DNA of 64,000 nt, taken from positions 32,191,501 to 32,255,500 of the forward strand of contig JASXTE010000005.1 of assembly GCA_030280995.1 (NCBI GenBank), written 5' to 3'. A model generated the notes under the pieces. That model saw only the letters and a list, made by a program, of their open reading frames with translations. It did no database searches and was not told the DNA's origin. Each line of letters starts with the position of its first letter. Position 1 is the stretch's first letter. The position numbers were made by a program, and so were the translations under genes. Origin of the DNA: Hemileia vastatrix. Taxonomy: Eukaryota > Basidiomycota > Pucciniomycetes > Pucciniales > Zaghouaniaceae. Shown in pieces: positions 46,850-59,468 of this stretch.

Positions 46850-47620
46850 GATCCTGATTAATTTCTATCGAAATTAATTTTGAGACTGGCATATTGAATT
46901 TCAGCTATGACCAAGTACTGTAAGTGCCATGGTTTGTATTCAATATATTGGTGTTGAAATTAATTTTGATAGGAATTAACAAGTATCATATAGCACCATG
47001 CATGGAACCCTGACAGAAACCACAAAATTTATGAGGCAATGAACCTCATGATTTTGATCTAAATTAATGTAGACCCCTGCATATTGAATACAAGCCATGT
47101 CACATGGACTACACAGACATAGATAAAATTCAACATGCATGGCTTAAAATTAATTTTGATTAAAATTAAACAAGGCATTAAAACATAAATTTTTATATGG
47201 TGTATTTGATCAAACCAGTCAATCCAACTGCTTAGTTTACCTATACTTATTGGAATTTTAAGCATATTCCATGTCCATATTAATTTTGATTGAAATTAAT
47301 GTTGACCAATACATAATGAATACACACTATGCCACTTAAACTTCCCAGGAATAGCTACCATTAAATATGACAGTATCAAAATTAATTTTGATTGAAATAA
47401 ATTTTGGAAAGGCACCATGCATAAAAATATGCACTTGACTCCAGAAATTCATGATTAACATGCTCATTGATTTTGATCAAAATTAATTTTGATACTGGCA
47501 TATTTAATGGTGGCTATACCTGGTAAGTGTAAGTGGCATAGCATGTATTCACTATGTATTGGTAAAAATTAAATTTGATTGAAATTAATATAGATACATA
47601 AATGTGACATATAGAGGTAT
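46850..47620. repeat. degenerate repeats with AATTAATTTTGATCAAAATT palindromes
   Basis: At least six variants of AAATTAATTTTGATTGAAATT or its complement are spaced 60-150 bp apart, linked by blocks such as GACTGGCATATTGAAT and AAGTGGCATAGCATGTATTC. The core is nearly palindromic. The arrangement resembles the subterminal repeats of CACTA elements and, on a smaller scale, the array in the 11-kb element. Confidence 0.65.
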
Positions 47621-47749
47621 GGACCATCAATTTGTTGAAAATACATTTTTATATCTCATACATTATTTGATTTTCTTAAATAAAGTTTTACTCTCTCTCA
47701 ATATCACTTTATAACATTTACCAAGTTGCTTTGAAAAAAAACAGTATAC

Positions 47750-48420
47750 ATAAAATCCAATATAAGATAGCTATATTACACAGAAGATCACCATTATACC
47801 TAAGTTATGATGATGTTGATGCTGTATTAATTGATTCCCAAATCTTTACCAGATCAATATCAGCTCAAACCCCAGGTGACTCACATTCATTCACAGATAA
47901 TCCTTACAAAAATGTTTCTGAATAGCAATTCCATGGGGAGGTATTTGGGAACATTGAATATACCATATTGTGCAACTGTCCTTTCTGATGACCATGAATA
48001 TGTTTTTAATTCCAATTTTCTTTGAGCTGGTGTATGGGCTGAGTCCTGCATCATCTTATCCATTTTTTAAACAAATAATTGAGTTCAGGATTTCAACATC
48101 CAGGAATAGCTCAGATGGTTGCAGTTGGGGCTGGTGGTGGGCCTTCCTCAATATCAGAGATGCACCTAGTATCATGAAAAAGCACAACAAAACCTGGCAC
48201 ATTACTGCAGAGACCTCTTGCTAACTTGAAGCCTGCACTAGAAATCTGAATTCCAACTAAATCAGATTCATAATAACAAAAAGAAATGTAAAATAAAAAA
48301 CTTACCTTGGTCCAATAACATTTTACGTGTGCCCTTTCCCTCTTTTCCATCTTTTCTCTTTCCAACTTTTCCTCTGCTTTCCCAAACAACCTTATCATTT
48401 CCTTCCCTTATTAACTACCC
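47750..48420 (-). pseudogene. exon remnants of an unrecognised gene
   Basis: Minus strand: a short charged exon (MIRLFGKAEEKLEREKMEKRERAHVKCYWTK, from 48398), a likely intron of about 65 bp starting GTAAGT, then GIQISSAGFKLARGLCSNVPGFVVLFHDTRCISDIEEGPPPAPTATI, and further broken frames to about 47750 (SVNECESPG, TASTSS). It may be the downstream part of the gene at 48720-49440. No family recognised. Confidence 0.4.
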
Positions 48421-48719
48421 ATTTCTCAATAACACATTGAGTGAACTGAAGCTTTGACTGATAAATTTTATTCAAGGTGCTGAGCCACCTGGTACAGTGG
48501 TGGCATACTATGCTTCCATGACTTGATTCCAAGTTGATTCCAAAAAATCACGGCAATTCCAATCAAAGGCGAATTTCGAAAAACCTTTTTCTTGCAATTC
48601 ATGCTCTAAGTTTCTTTTGACAGAAAGTGGGATCAGTTCTCCTCCTTTTAGTCCTCAAGGCTCAGGTGCGGGAAAAAATTTGGGTGGTCAAATTTTGGAT
48701 TGCAAGAGGGCTATAGAAT

Positions 48720-49440
48720 TGTTAATCAGAAATTGGCATGGCTAGAAGATTGGACTTGAGTTAGGATAGTTTGAATGGTTTTCAGTTTGAATTTGTTCCA
48801 AGATTTCCAATTTTCAATCTCCGAAGGTGTTGGGCTCAAAGGATATTTTGCTATTTGTGTTGGTTCCCCAAGACAATACTTCAGAAAGTGGTAAATATTT
48901 CTCTTTAGACTGTCAGAGCTCCTGGGAACATCATTACTTCTAACTAAGCCTCTTACAGCCCTCAACCCCCTTTCTTTTTTATGAGACTTTGCTGAATTGA
49001 GTCTGTGGTAATCACTGATACCCATAATGATTGAGGGATTAACTAAAAATTCAAATAAGTTAATTAAATTAGTTATTTTTAAATAAAAGAATACACTAAA
49101 AATTTAACTTACCAGCTCCACTTGTGCTTGCTCCTTGGTTAGGCTGAGAAGATGATTATTGGTCTCCAAAAAATTCCCTCAATACTTCACTAGCCCAATC
49201 TCTTCCTAGCTGATGGGCTTGCTGATCAGCACTTTCAGGAGCAGAAGGATGATTGGGATTAAAATTTCTCAGTTCTGCATGAGAATCTTGGCCTGGATTA
49301 GGATTAGGTGGTGGGTTAGGATTAGGAGGTACAGATTGAGATGCATCTGGAGGTGGATCAGCAGCAGGTGGTGGTGAAGTATTTCTAGTATTAGTATGTT
49401 GAGATGGAAAACAATCAGAATTGCTTGGTTCAACAGACAT
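48720..49440 (-). pseudogene. two-exon gene downstream of the CACTA transposase, function unknown
   Basis: Minus strand. The first exon starts at 49440 (MSVEPSNSDCFPSQ) and is Pro/Asn-rich (PPPAADPPPDASQS; PNPNPPPNPNPG), ending QPNQGASTSGAG before GTAAGT (about 49114). A stop (TAA, 49157) interrupts it. The second exon, after TTTTTAG near 49045, reads MGISDYHRLNSAKSHKKERGLRAVRGLVRSN...YHFLKYCLGEP. CACTA elements often carry a second, DNA-binding gene beside the transposase, and the position fits. The sequence itself gives no proof. Confidence 0.45.
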
Positions 49441-49886
49441 CCCTTAAAAATTATCATCCATAATGAACTGTAATAAAATAAAATAAAATAAAAATAATCA
49501 GTTTTTAAAATTTATACCTATCAAAGTTAAAGTAAAAAAAGATACTATGTTTATAGTCTTGTTAACGTGTATGTTCTCTTGGGGGAAAATAAAGTGAATA
49601 ATATATAGCTATCAGCTAAAGTGGGAAGGTCAAACAATTTATAGTAGATGAATGAGCAAGAAGATCATTCATTAAGTAACAATTTTATCATATTTCTCAT
49701 TATCATGATTTTTTTCTTTCATTCTTACATTTAAGATAAAAATGACTCATTGAAAGCATGGGTTCTCTCGCAATAAAAGCAATCAATGAAATTGATAACT
49801 GATTTAAGATAAGGTAAGTTGGATGAATTCTATTTTTTAATTGAGCATTGAAATATTTCTTTTACAATTTACAAACATCACCAATC
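49441..49886. other. short AT-rich interval
   Basis: No gene seen. It separates the transposase end from the next gene and probably contains the promoter of the latter. Confidence 0.4.
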
Positions 49887-52800
49887 CTACAAAATTCCCC
49901 AATCACAAATTAACACAAAGATGTTATTCAACAGAAAATAAATTTGATTAATTTTTTCACTCACTACTGTCTGAAGTCCAATGGCAGTGAGAACCTCATC
50001 TTTTATTCCAAAAATTCCTTTTTTGTGCTCAACAGTAGCTTCATGTCCAATTATTGCATCTTTCTTAATCACAATTTGAGTTTCTTTGGCTACTCTTACT
50101 AATCAACAATGCACTTGTGGGAAAAGCTCAGAGGGATCCTTTGATGTTTCTTCTGGATGGAGCTACTTGAAAGGACTTACTATTAAACAGATTTGATCAT
50201 TCTCTTCCTTTGACCTGAAAAGATCATCAATTTGCCCAAACTGGCTATCTTTTCCATAGTAGAATTCAATTGTTGAAGTAGAAATGTGTTGATGGTAACT
50301 AGTAAACCTCTTTCCATGCATCAATATTCTTGCTACATTTTCAACTACCTGATCCTCACTTTTATCTGATGGTGTCAAAGCCCATCTTGAAGGTTCTTTT
50401 CCCATTTGTGCCCTTACCCATTTGGTAAATAATGCCATACTTAGATGAATCCATTTGTATTGTTTATCAAGATCAATTTGGATTTTTTTAGTCTCACATT
50501 GATCATTATCTTCAGCTTCACCAAGATGTAATACACTAGACTTCTGATACCAATGTTTGAGCATTGTTAGTGGTATCTCTCCTGTGGTCAATATTAATAA
50601 ATTAGCACAGCTGAGTTTTTAAATGATTGCTTACAAACATTACAAACGTGAATGGTGATTGTTTGGAATTTCAGATAATATATGATTCACTCACTCTCCA
50701 GACCAAGTAGCTGTACCTGATGATGGACCAAGACGCTTTATCCTTTCAGGATAATGTTGAGTAATATGCAGATTTGGCTTTGTGTTAATATTCTTCCAAC
50801 CCTCTTCCAGGCACTCACAATACTCTAACAGAAATTGATCTAGATCTTTAAGCTCATTAGTCTGTATGTTTTTTAATGTCAAAAAATTGGTGATTAAGCA
50901 TAATGTTACAAGTGACTTGAAAAGATAATATTCTCTTGGTTTTTCAGCTGAGGAAGCTGAAGATTCAGATTCTTTAAATTTTTCAAACCAAAGGGGTATA
51001 AGTGAGAAAGGGAAGTAGAGAGTATACAGCATGTGCCATTCTTATGCCTTGAGGGATCCTGCCTTTTTAGATCCTACTAATTTTGGAGCTTGTGTTAGCC
51101 AGAAAGGTCTTCTTACTTGATCAATTATCTTCCATAAAACCTGTAGCAATGCTGCTGTGATTTTTGGATTACTACTACCTTCATTTTCTTTCTCCTTACC
51201 TTTCATTTTATTTTCATCATCTCTAGCTGTCTCATTTGATGAGTAAGATACTTCACTCTGTGATATGCTAATGCTCCATTGCCTTAAGTTATACAATGAA
51301 TTCCTACTGCAACTGCTGTGAGACTGTAATGAGGCCAAATTGCTATATGGAGGAATAAATTTGGAGCTGGATGACCTACTCTGACTTCTTAATTTATTTG
51401 TTCACAATCCTTCAGTATCTAGTCCATGATGACTTGATGACTGTCTTGAACTCCTAAGTCTTTGCCGCTTGTGCTATCTTGTGTTTCCTGTATCATCATC
51501 ATCATTATTTGTGGTGCTTAAGCTACTTCTACGTTTTTTAGAATGTTTGTGCAGTGAAGTATCAGAAAAAAAATCATCATCCTCTTCTCTTACATGCCAA
51601 ATTTTATCCTTTTCCAGCTTTCTTTCTAGATCTTTTGCTGCATTTTGAAATTGAAAATAGCTTAGACTGTGATCTTTTAGGTTTCCAAGCATATGTGAAT
51701 GCATAACATCAATTGATCAATATTCAGTTGGACGCCAATATTCAAGGTTATTTAATTCACTCCATCATACCCCATGATTCTGAACAATTGATAAACGCTC
51801 CCAATGTGACTTAGAATTTTTCCATATTGTTGCCCAGCAAATATGATCCTCATGATTCCGTAATGAAAAATTTCTGACATTCTTTTCACTAATTTCATCT
51901 TTAGAGATATTACAGAAAGAGCAGAACATTCTCTCAGAGTGACTTGAAAAGCCAGCCAATTTTTGTATTGCAGGAATGTCACCTATCAAAGAGAACAATG
52001 CATCTCTTGATTTCCAGCCTCGTGAATAAAGATGTGTCTTTTCAATCAATATACCATCCCATAGAGTTTTTATATCATTAAAAAGTGGTTTTAGAAGGTG
52101 ATTAAGCTGTTCACTTGTGGGTTCTGTTGGTCCAGGTATAATAGAATACAAAAAAAGATTTTCCATTTTGTATCTATCTTCTTGAGTTAGGTTCATACAC
52201 ACCATCATAATATTGCCAACAGACTTCTGATGACCTCCAATCCTATTACCACCAGGCCTAAATGAGTTGGCATATAAATTAAAAATTAAGTTTCCTGAAG
52301 TTATCATATATTCATAATCATTGCCACCCAGAGCTGGAGTGGTAATGGGAAAGATTTTCCAATTTGAGCCATCAAAAACATCCTTCATCAAATCACACTC
52401 TAGATTGTCTGCCACAGAGGTTTTCTTCTCAACCAGAAGCCAAATTTGAACAGTTTGATCTTTTCCTTAAGCCAGTCAATGAAAAAAATGGTAATGAAAT
52501 GTTTTAAGAGAATAGTATTTTACATGTTTTGATGTTCCTCCATTAAATACAGCCTTTCATCACATTTAAATACAATTTTTCCTTCTCCAAAAATTTTTAA
52601 ATAGTGCTTTGATGATGAAAAAAATGGTTGATTGCAACAATATATAGATGGTTGAGATTCAGAGTTATACTCATAAAGAGCAAAGCATTTAGGACAGCAT
52701 GTTTTAGTGAAAAATGATTGATTGAGCTTTAATCAACTAAAAACTGTATCTATCAAGAGTGGGATCAGTTGGACAATTCTATTGGAATCCAGTCTTCCAC

Positions 52801-53263
52801 TATCACCTAGAAGTTTGAGCTTCTTAATTTATTCATCCGAAAATTGAGTACAACCTTCTTTGCTCAAATGATAGATCAGAGAAAGCTTTTCCGCCAGCCA
52901 CATAATTATTCGGCTATACCATTCCCCATGATTTGAGTTTATAGAGACTGTTAAAATACTTCTGCCACCAATAGCAACTGCCCATCTGTAATAAATCATC
53001 AAAACATCATAAAGACTTTTATTCTCACTTTGAAATATAGATATACAGCTTACTGTTTCTGTGGAGCTGGAACTTCCAATGTTAAGTGGATATTTGAAAG
53101 AAATAACCATCTGGGCCTTCCTATTTCTTTCCTCTTGATGTTTTGCGTAAGAATTAGAGCTTTTGAAAGCCATACTAACTTCAAAGGACCTAGAAGAAGT
53201 TTGATATTTTATATTGACACATCCAAGCTCTTGAAACTGACATAAATGAAAAAATGGAGGCAT
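49887..53263 (-). pseudogene. CACTA (EnSpm, tnp2-type) transposase
   Basis: Minus strand, several exons or broken frames in order: N-terminal segment (52829-53263; ISFKYPLNIGSSSSTETVSC, WAVAIGGRSILTVSINSNHGEWYSRIIMWLAEKL), a Cys-rich zinc-finger-like part (about 52520-52828; CCPKCFALYEY), the tnp2 core (51765-52415; NLYANSFRPGGNRIGGH, MMVCMNLTQEDRYKMENLFLYSIIPGPTEPTSEQLNHLLKPL, FCSFCNIS), then SIDVMHSHMLGNLKDHS (about 51700), an Asp/Ser-rich insert, MLYTLYFPFSLIPLWFEKF (51032) and LHITQHYPERIKRLGPSSG, and a C-terminal part to about 49887. The enzyme cuts and pastes elements with CACTA ends. Stops and frameshifts occur at most junctions. The GPTEP motif and layout are typical of basidiomycete CACTA transposases. 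Confidence 0.85.
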
Positions 53264-54551
53264 TGTAATTGTGAAAAAGTAGGAATAATTTGGCTGTTGA
53301 AAGTTACTGATTGAAGGTATTCCTTTTTTTGCAAGGCACTAGCTAATATAAGCTACATTTTTTTATCAAAAGTATATGATGGAATATGCATTGAAATTAT
53401 TTAAGTTTAAATGTTTACTTTTTAATCAGATAAATTAAATATTAATTAAAAGCTATACAGTCTACTTTATTTGTATTCTGTATACTCTCTGCATTTGTAC
53501 AACAATGCATGCATGTTTATCAGAATATTTTCAATCATAGAAAAAATTCTATTGTACACACAAGAATTTTATTTATTTTTCTATCAAATTCTTTCTGAGT
53601 TATATCTAACTATCCTATAATTATTCAATTTTAGTAAAAATTCTTAGTTATGGACTGTAAGAAAAGTAATCCATATTTTTAACATAATTATTTAAAAAAT
53701 TACCCCAAAAATCAAAGTTAAACCAAAAAATAAAGTTAATATTTTGTAAAAGACAATAACAAACATATTTCCTTCACTTTGAAAATTGGTCTGTACTAGG
53801 TAGAATATTCCATAAAGAAATAATCAAAAATACTCAAATAATAGATGCTACAAAAGTGTAAACCTTAAAGAATTACAAAAAAGCTGAAGCCTTGTATAAA
53901 TTTTCATACATAAATGTGATTAAGTGACACTCTAGTCTTTTTATTCAGGTTGAACAAAAATTAATCAATTGAGTATGTATTACTATCATATTGGACCAAA
54001 AATAATTTTTTAGTAATCAAAAAATGAACATAGCGTCACATTTATCAAATTATTTTTTTGGAAACATTTTTGAAAAGAAAAAAAATCTTTTTCTAAATGA
54101 GTCCACTTTTATCACATAATCATTCTCTTCCTTTTGTGCATTTTCTTTTGAGTTCAAATTGCATATAAAAATATAATTTATGCATATTATAATGCCATAA
54201 AGTTGAAATAATTCTTATTCTTGATTTTTGTGATATTTCTCCTTAAATAAACTTTGATCATAAAGTTTTGGAGCTCCACAATTTATCCTTCCTCTTTGTT
54301 TAATTTTATTGAACACTTTCTTAATCTAATTCTTTATGAAACCTAGTAGCTCTTACTTTTCTCATGGAAACCTGCCCACAACCACAAAACCACTTAATAA
54401 AATCTATAGTGAGACTTTGCCTCCATTCAATTCTCACTTTTGTAGATCTATACACAATTTTTGTCATTAAATTTTGGATATGTCACCATAATCAAATAGA
54501 TGGAAACAAAACCCTACAAAAGAGCAATAAGACAGATATTCATCACTCAAA
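53264..54551. other. AT-rich interval without a gene
   Basis: No coding frame of note. It lies between divergently transcribed units (transposase to the left, plus-strand gene to the right) and could hold both promoters. Confidence 0.5.
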
Positions 54552-55446
54552 ATGAATTCTTACAACATTGCCTTTGAACTACCTCATCCAGAATCAAATT
54601 CAGCTGTCTCAAAAAGTTTTCCACCAATTTTCTGTGAATCTTTTTTTGACCACCTTTGCATGTGCGGTTTCCCAGGGTCAACTTTTGCTTGGAACCTAGA
54701 TTGGTTTGACAAATGGAACCAGGTCTTGGCAAATATTCTCATTAGACACTGGGAAAGTGCCTTAAAAAATAATAATTTGATTGCATATCCAATTGACTCA
54801 ACTCAAATTAGCTTCTCAAATAAAATGGGAGTTCTTCACCATTGGTTTTTAGGTCATGCTGATAAATTAAGACTTGGGAAGGATTCTGATAGCTCTCAAG
54901 AAATAATCAAAGTGAGATAGCATAAATATAGAATAAAAAAAAGTATGAAAATCCCCTTTTTTTCAACCATTTTTATTCATGACCTTTATTTCAAATAACA
55001 AAGATTCTTAGAGTTCAGTTAACCAAACTAAACTTCTTAAACAACTTCCACGTTGTGAAACTTATCACAACCTTTTCACAAACATCAAGTGTTGTTCAGA
55101 CACCGAAATTGATAATGATGGAACATTAAGACATATCTTAATGCAATGGAGGTCTGAAAATTTTTCTAAAGTTGCACAATATCTTGACCAATAACACTTT
55201 GATATTTGAGATACTTTGACCTACTATGGAAGAGTGCTAAAGGACTTGGCCTTGTACAAAAGAATCAGTTTGGTTTCAACATTATCACCTAACATTAATC
55301 ATTCTCATGTCTCCTGGGGTTTGCCGAATGACTGTTATTCTCCTTTATATCTTGAATCTCTAAATCCTCAACAACTCAGACTTTTAAATACTCAAAATCC
55401 CATGATTTACCTGCTCTCCTTGAAATTCTTACTTCCTCTAATGTGA
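54552..55446 (+). pseudogene. unrecognised gene of a probable rust multicopy family
   Basis: First exon 54552-54920: MNSYNIAFELPHPESNS, ESFFDHLCMCGFPGSTFAWNL, WFDKWNQVLANILIRHWESAL, FSNKMGVLHHWFLGHADKLRLGKDSDSSQEI. Then broken frames with LLKQLPRC and CCSDTEIDNDGTLRHI, and a last part 55216-55446 (VSWGLPNDCYSPLYLESLNPQQLRLL). The pattern (helical start, an acidic SDTE motif, a WGLPxDCY...Y segment near the end) reminds me of hypothetical proteins repeated in rust genomes near transposons. This is from memory and gives no function. It converges on the SNF2 gene. Confidence 0.45.
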
Positions 55447-55586
55447 GTGATTGAAAAACTCCCTTAATAATAGGTTTGCTCACCCATACTCCTTATTTCC
55501 ACTGTTTGGGACACTTAGCCTTGAAAACAAAAACATAATTTTAACAATTACTATTATAATTAAAATTTATAGAATTTAAATTTGGC

Positions 55587-57870
55587 TTAAATTTTTAGAT
55601 CCATTTTTTTCCTTTGAATCTTATACATGCTGAATTCTATACTTCCATGTACAGAATAATTCAAAACCTTAAATTCATTTTGCTGCCCCATTTTATACAG
55701 CCAATCAACAGCCTGCTGCTCAACTGCTGGATTCCGATTTGGCTCCTATTTCAACATTGAACATATAAAAAATTTGATATTTTTGTTCTTAATATGAAAT
55801 ATAAGACATTGTGCTCACCATTATTTATACATTTTAAACACACCTGAGATCTATACCCACTCCGGCAGCCTGAATCGTTCCAACCAAAACTTGGAAATTT
55901 TTATTAAAATGGAATTCATGCATATTTTTGTCTTGTTTGGTCCTGCTAAGTTCACCCATAAGCTGCGTATACCTAATATTGTGGTCATCTAGAGCCATTT
56001 TTATTCTATTTTGAAATATTAGAAAATTGTTTTTAATAGGCCAACAAAATTTTGTAAAACAATTCATTATAGAATCACTTACATCTGCAAAAAGTCTGCA
56101 AAGTTGGAGAATATAAATAACAGCTTTTGGAAAATTTATACCCCTTTCACCGGACAAAAAGTTTTTCAAGTGGCCTAAAAGATGACAAATATTTGTGGAA
56201 TGCTGCCAGGTGAAATCAAAAGTTGGAGTTTCATCCAGATTTTTGTAGATTGGATAGTTGCAGAATTTTCTTAAAATCATCAGCTCTCTAAGAAACTTGG
56301 ATGAGTCCAAAGGGAGGTCAGTGCTTCTGGAGGACCCATATTTCTCAGTTAATCTTTCTTGAAGCACATCAAGTTTATACCTCCATGGATATGCTAATTG
56401 AAACAATGTCCCCCTTTGAATCTTTTTTGGAAGAGACAAAATTGCATCCTTTGTGGTATGTAGGCTTATGACTATCATTAAGTGATTGATTGATTTAATA
56501 GAATTAGCCTTTCATTTTTGCAAACCTAGAAAAAGGAGATTCTTCCATAACTAGTCTTTTTGCCACTTTTCAATTCTAAGAGAAAGTATGAGACTTTGAA
56601 GGTCAGTGGACCTGTTCTGAAGTGGAGTTACAGTCAAGAATAGTCAGTGTTGGGATTCCAAGTCAAATATTTTTTGAGCCCTCTGCGAGTAAGGATTTTT
56701 AATGTAACTAAAAGAATATTTATAAAAATTGATTATAAAAATTAAGTTTTAAATTTTAGATATAGAAATGGGCACTAACTGAGCTTCATATAAAACAACT
56801 CTATACCAAAAGAGCTTTTGAGTCACTGGTATCTTTTTTTGGCATTAATTTTTTGACATCGTTGGGCTAGCTGTTTCATAGGTTGTTAAAACAATAGCAG
56901 TTTCCTGTAGCTCATTGAAACTAGTATTTTCACAGTCCTTCCCATAAAAAACCTTGAAAGGAAGCGCATTGTCTTCAAAGTGCACACTAATTTCATTGAT
57001 CCAGTTTGATAGTGTTTCCAGTGGGCATATAATTAGTGTGGCTGAACTCCAATTAGTACCTTCTTGATTTTCCAATTCCTGGAATTGTCTTGCTTCACTT
57101 TGAGTTACACTAATAAGAGAAAGAGTTGACAGCATCTTTCCCAAACCCATATCATCAGCAAGTATTGATCTGTTTCCTTCAGGGATTAATTGATTGTTAG
57201 GAAACTGATCTTTATAGTCATTGAATCCAGTTCTAAGCCAATGGTTGTTCTGGTGCCTCCACATGATATCCAACTTTTCCTTTAACATTTGTTCATTTTC
57301 AATCATAAAATTTATTTCTTGAAGTTGATGTGTTTTGAGAACTTTTTTGATTCCTTGGATAAACTGATCAGCTTTCCAATCTTGAGTACTCTGAGATATT
57401 TGGAAAGAGCCTTCATAAATTACATGCGGGATATTAAAAAAGATAGTGGAGTCGTAGTTCAGGATCAGACATAAATAAATTTGAGCAGAAGAAAATTCTT
57501 CTTTAGCAAGACTGATTAGTGTACTTGAAGAAATAAGGCATCCCCAAAGTTGATACTGATTACCAAAAACTGGAACCAAGTAAGCATGAAAATAGAATAG
57601 CTTCATAGGATTCAAGGCACTTCTTTGGTTTAAATGGTGAGATCAAGACCCAATGTCACCCAATAGTGGTACAATGTGCTGAATCTGCACTTGAGATAGA
57701 TTACCCACAAGGGTTGGTTTTCTTTCTTCAAATAGTCCAAAAATATGAACATTCAAATTGCCTTGCTGTAAAATTGTGAGGGTTGGTGAGTTTTGAAATC
57801 TTGAAATTACATTCATATTAATTTGATTGATTGTTATTGAGAACTTTCCAAAACATCTGAGACATGACAT
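55587..57870 (-). pseudogene. SNF2-family helicase (RAD5/HLTF-like)
   Basis: Minus strand. N-terminal part 57643-57870 (MSCLRCFGKF, LVGNLSQVQIQHIVPLL), then after a TGA the ATPase: ILADDMGLGKMLSTLSLI (Walker A, with Met for the usual Thr), ATLIICPLETLSNWINEI (motif Ia), FKVFYGKD, LTTYETA, a broken LTVTPLQNRSTDLQSLI (motif III), LILRKFCNYP, and helicase C with LMGELSRTK, FQVLVGTIQAAGVGIDL. After an intron (GTGAGC...GAAATAG) comes NRNPAVEQQAVDWLYKMGQ, motif VI with the conserved Arg replaced by Trp. The order and spacing match RAD5/HLTF-type translocases, which remodel chromatin or stalled forks. The loss of Thr and Arg plus several stops makes it dead. Its place next to a CACTA transposase suggests transposon cargo. 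Confidence 0.8.
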
Positions 57871-58720
57871 ATTAAGTAAGAATAGTATCTGAAGATAGTG
57901 GTTGTTAAAAGATGAATTGAAGCAAAAAATGAATAATCAGTTTTGAATAAAACGACAAAATAACTTTTTAGCATATGCTACGCTAAGCTCATAACTCTTT
58001 CACATATATTATAATTATCTTTTTAAAAAATATTGGAAGTAAATCAATGATAACTGAAATGAATAATATGGCTTAAAAATTAATCTTGAGCCTATAGAGT
58101 AAATTTTGGTTTGTGGAAGAAGAAATTATTTCCTAATAAAAATGTGCTTTATTGTTACATTATAATTACAAAATAGAATAATTTCACTCTTATTAAACTT
58201 ATTTATGTTTCTGTATAGTAGTAAAATGCTTTAGATGGAAGCTCAAAATCCAAATTGAAACTACTACCTAGAACAATGTCTTGATACTAACATACTTTTT
58301 GTAAGTCTTTGGACAGACACTTATGGTGATCTCAATAATATTAAAATTGATTTGAATTGTATGTTTTATCAAATATCTATGTGGTCTAATGTAATAATTG
58401 AGATAATAAAGTTTAAACTTCTGTTACAAACTTGGTAAGAAAATATCTGTAGATATTCTTAGACCAAATATCAAATTTTGCTTTCCACAAGATGGGAAAG
58501 TGAATATTATGATATTTTAAGTGATATGTTCAAGATTTTCTCAATCTGTGCTCAGATGAAGATAAAAGTAATCACCAAGCTACAAGAGAACTGTGATGAG
58601 TTGGGTTGAACCTAGTTCTAACTGATTACCAAATCTTTGTCCAATTGATTTAATTCTGGCTTCACAATAAATTCCCAACAGCTTTCCAACAGCTTTCTAA
58701 CCACTTCCCAACATATTTAA
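57871..58720. other. AT-rich arm leading to a CACTA terminus
   Basis: No gene. 58660-58720 has short repeats (CCCAACAGCTTTCC, CCAACAGCTTTC, CCCAACATATTT) like those in the right arm of the 11-kb element (30570-30610). Confidence 0.5.
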
Positions 58721-58723
58721 ATG

Positions 58724-58764
58724 AGGGGTATTGCTAGGAATACCCCCCAAAATTTTATGTGGTG
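58724..58764 (-). repeat. CACTA-like terminus with subterminal hairpin
   Basis: On the minus strand it begins CACCACATAAAATTTTGGGG and continues into GGGGTATT-CCTAGC-AATACCCC, a near-perfect hairpin. The same layout occurs at 19636 and 63841. The element must extend leftward from 58764 and so could include the SNF2 gene and the transposase. Its other end was not found, possibly lost where GyA inserted. Confidence 0.65.
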
Positions 58765-58887
58765 CTTGTTTTTAGAAAATATTTTTTTTTTCTCAATTAG
58801 AATCTCAAATTTGATTAGTTGAAGATTTCCTGAAAGCCAGCTAACCAAACTGTTTTGATGAAATGTTTTACAAGGATGGTAGATTTT

Positions 58888-59345
58888 TTATTTTTTTTTG
58901 TACTTAGCCAAATACAAACTTTCATCATAATTGACAGTCTCTTCTCTCAGTCCTAAATCTTTTAAATAGCACTTTGAGGATGAATTAAAAGGTTGAGTAC
59001 AAGAGAAGATTGATGGTTGGTGTTTTGGGAGATACTCATGAAGAGCAAAGCTTTTAGAACAGCATGTCTTGGTGACAAATAACGGATTGAGTCCCAATCA
59101 AATAATAAATGTATATATAAAAAGAGGAGCCAGGCTGATTATTCTGCTAGCATCTAGTTTACCTAAGTCACTAAGAATTTTGAGTTTGTTGATTTTGTAA
59201 TGCTAAAATTGAGCCCAACCTTCTTTTCTTCAATGATGGATAAGAGAAAGTTTTGCTGCTTGCCACATTATCTTTTGGCTATAAAGCTCTTCCAAATTCA
59301 ATTTGTTTGACTGCTGTAGAGATCCAATTGTATCCAAAACAGGCT
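58888..59345 (-). pseudogene. second CACTA transposase, N-terminal fragment
   Basis: Minus-strand frames match the N-terminal part of the transposase at 52520-53000: KTCCSKSFALHEYLPKHQPSIFSCTQPFNSSSKCYLKDLGL corresponds to the Cys-rich block there, and upstream pieces (AWLLFLYTFII, LSIIEEKKVGLNF) to the preceding exon. It lies outside the terminus at 58764, so it belongs to a different, truncated element. No tnp2 core is present. Confidence 0.65.
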
Positions 59346-59468
59346 TCCCCTAAGCAAAGAAAAAAAATAAAGATTAATTGAATCATAATTTTGCTTTATT
59401 TACCAAATATTTATCTTACATATACCTCATGGAATACAGATTACCTAAAGTGTCCTTCTGAAAAATGG

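Noticed and set aside
57643..57870. HIRAN domain at the N-terminus of the SNF2 gene
   Set aside because: LVGNLSQVQIQHIVPLL is faintly similar to the end of HIRAN domains, but too little is present to support it.
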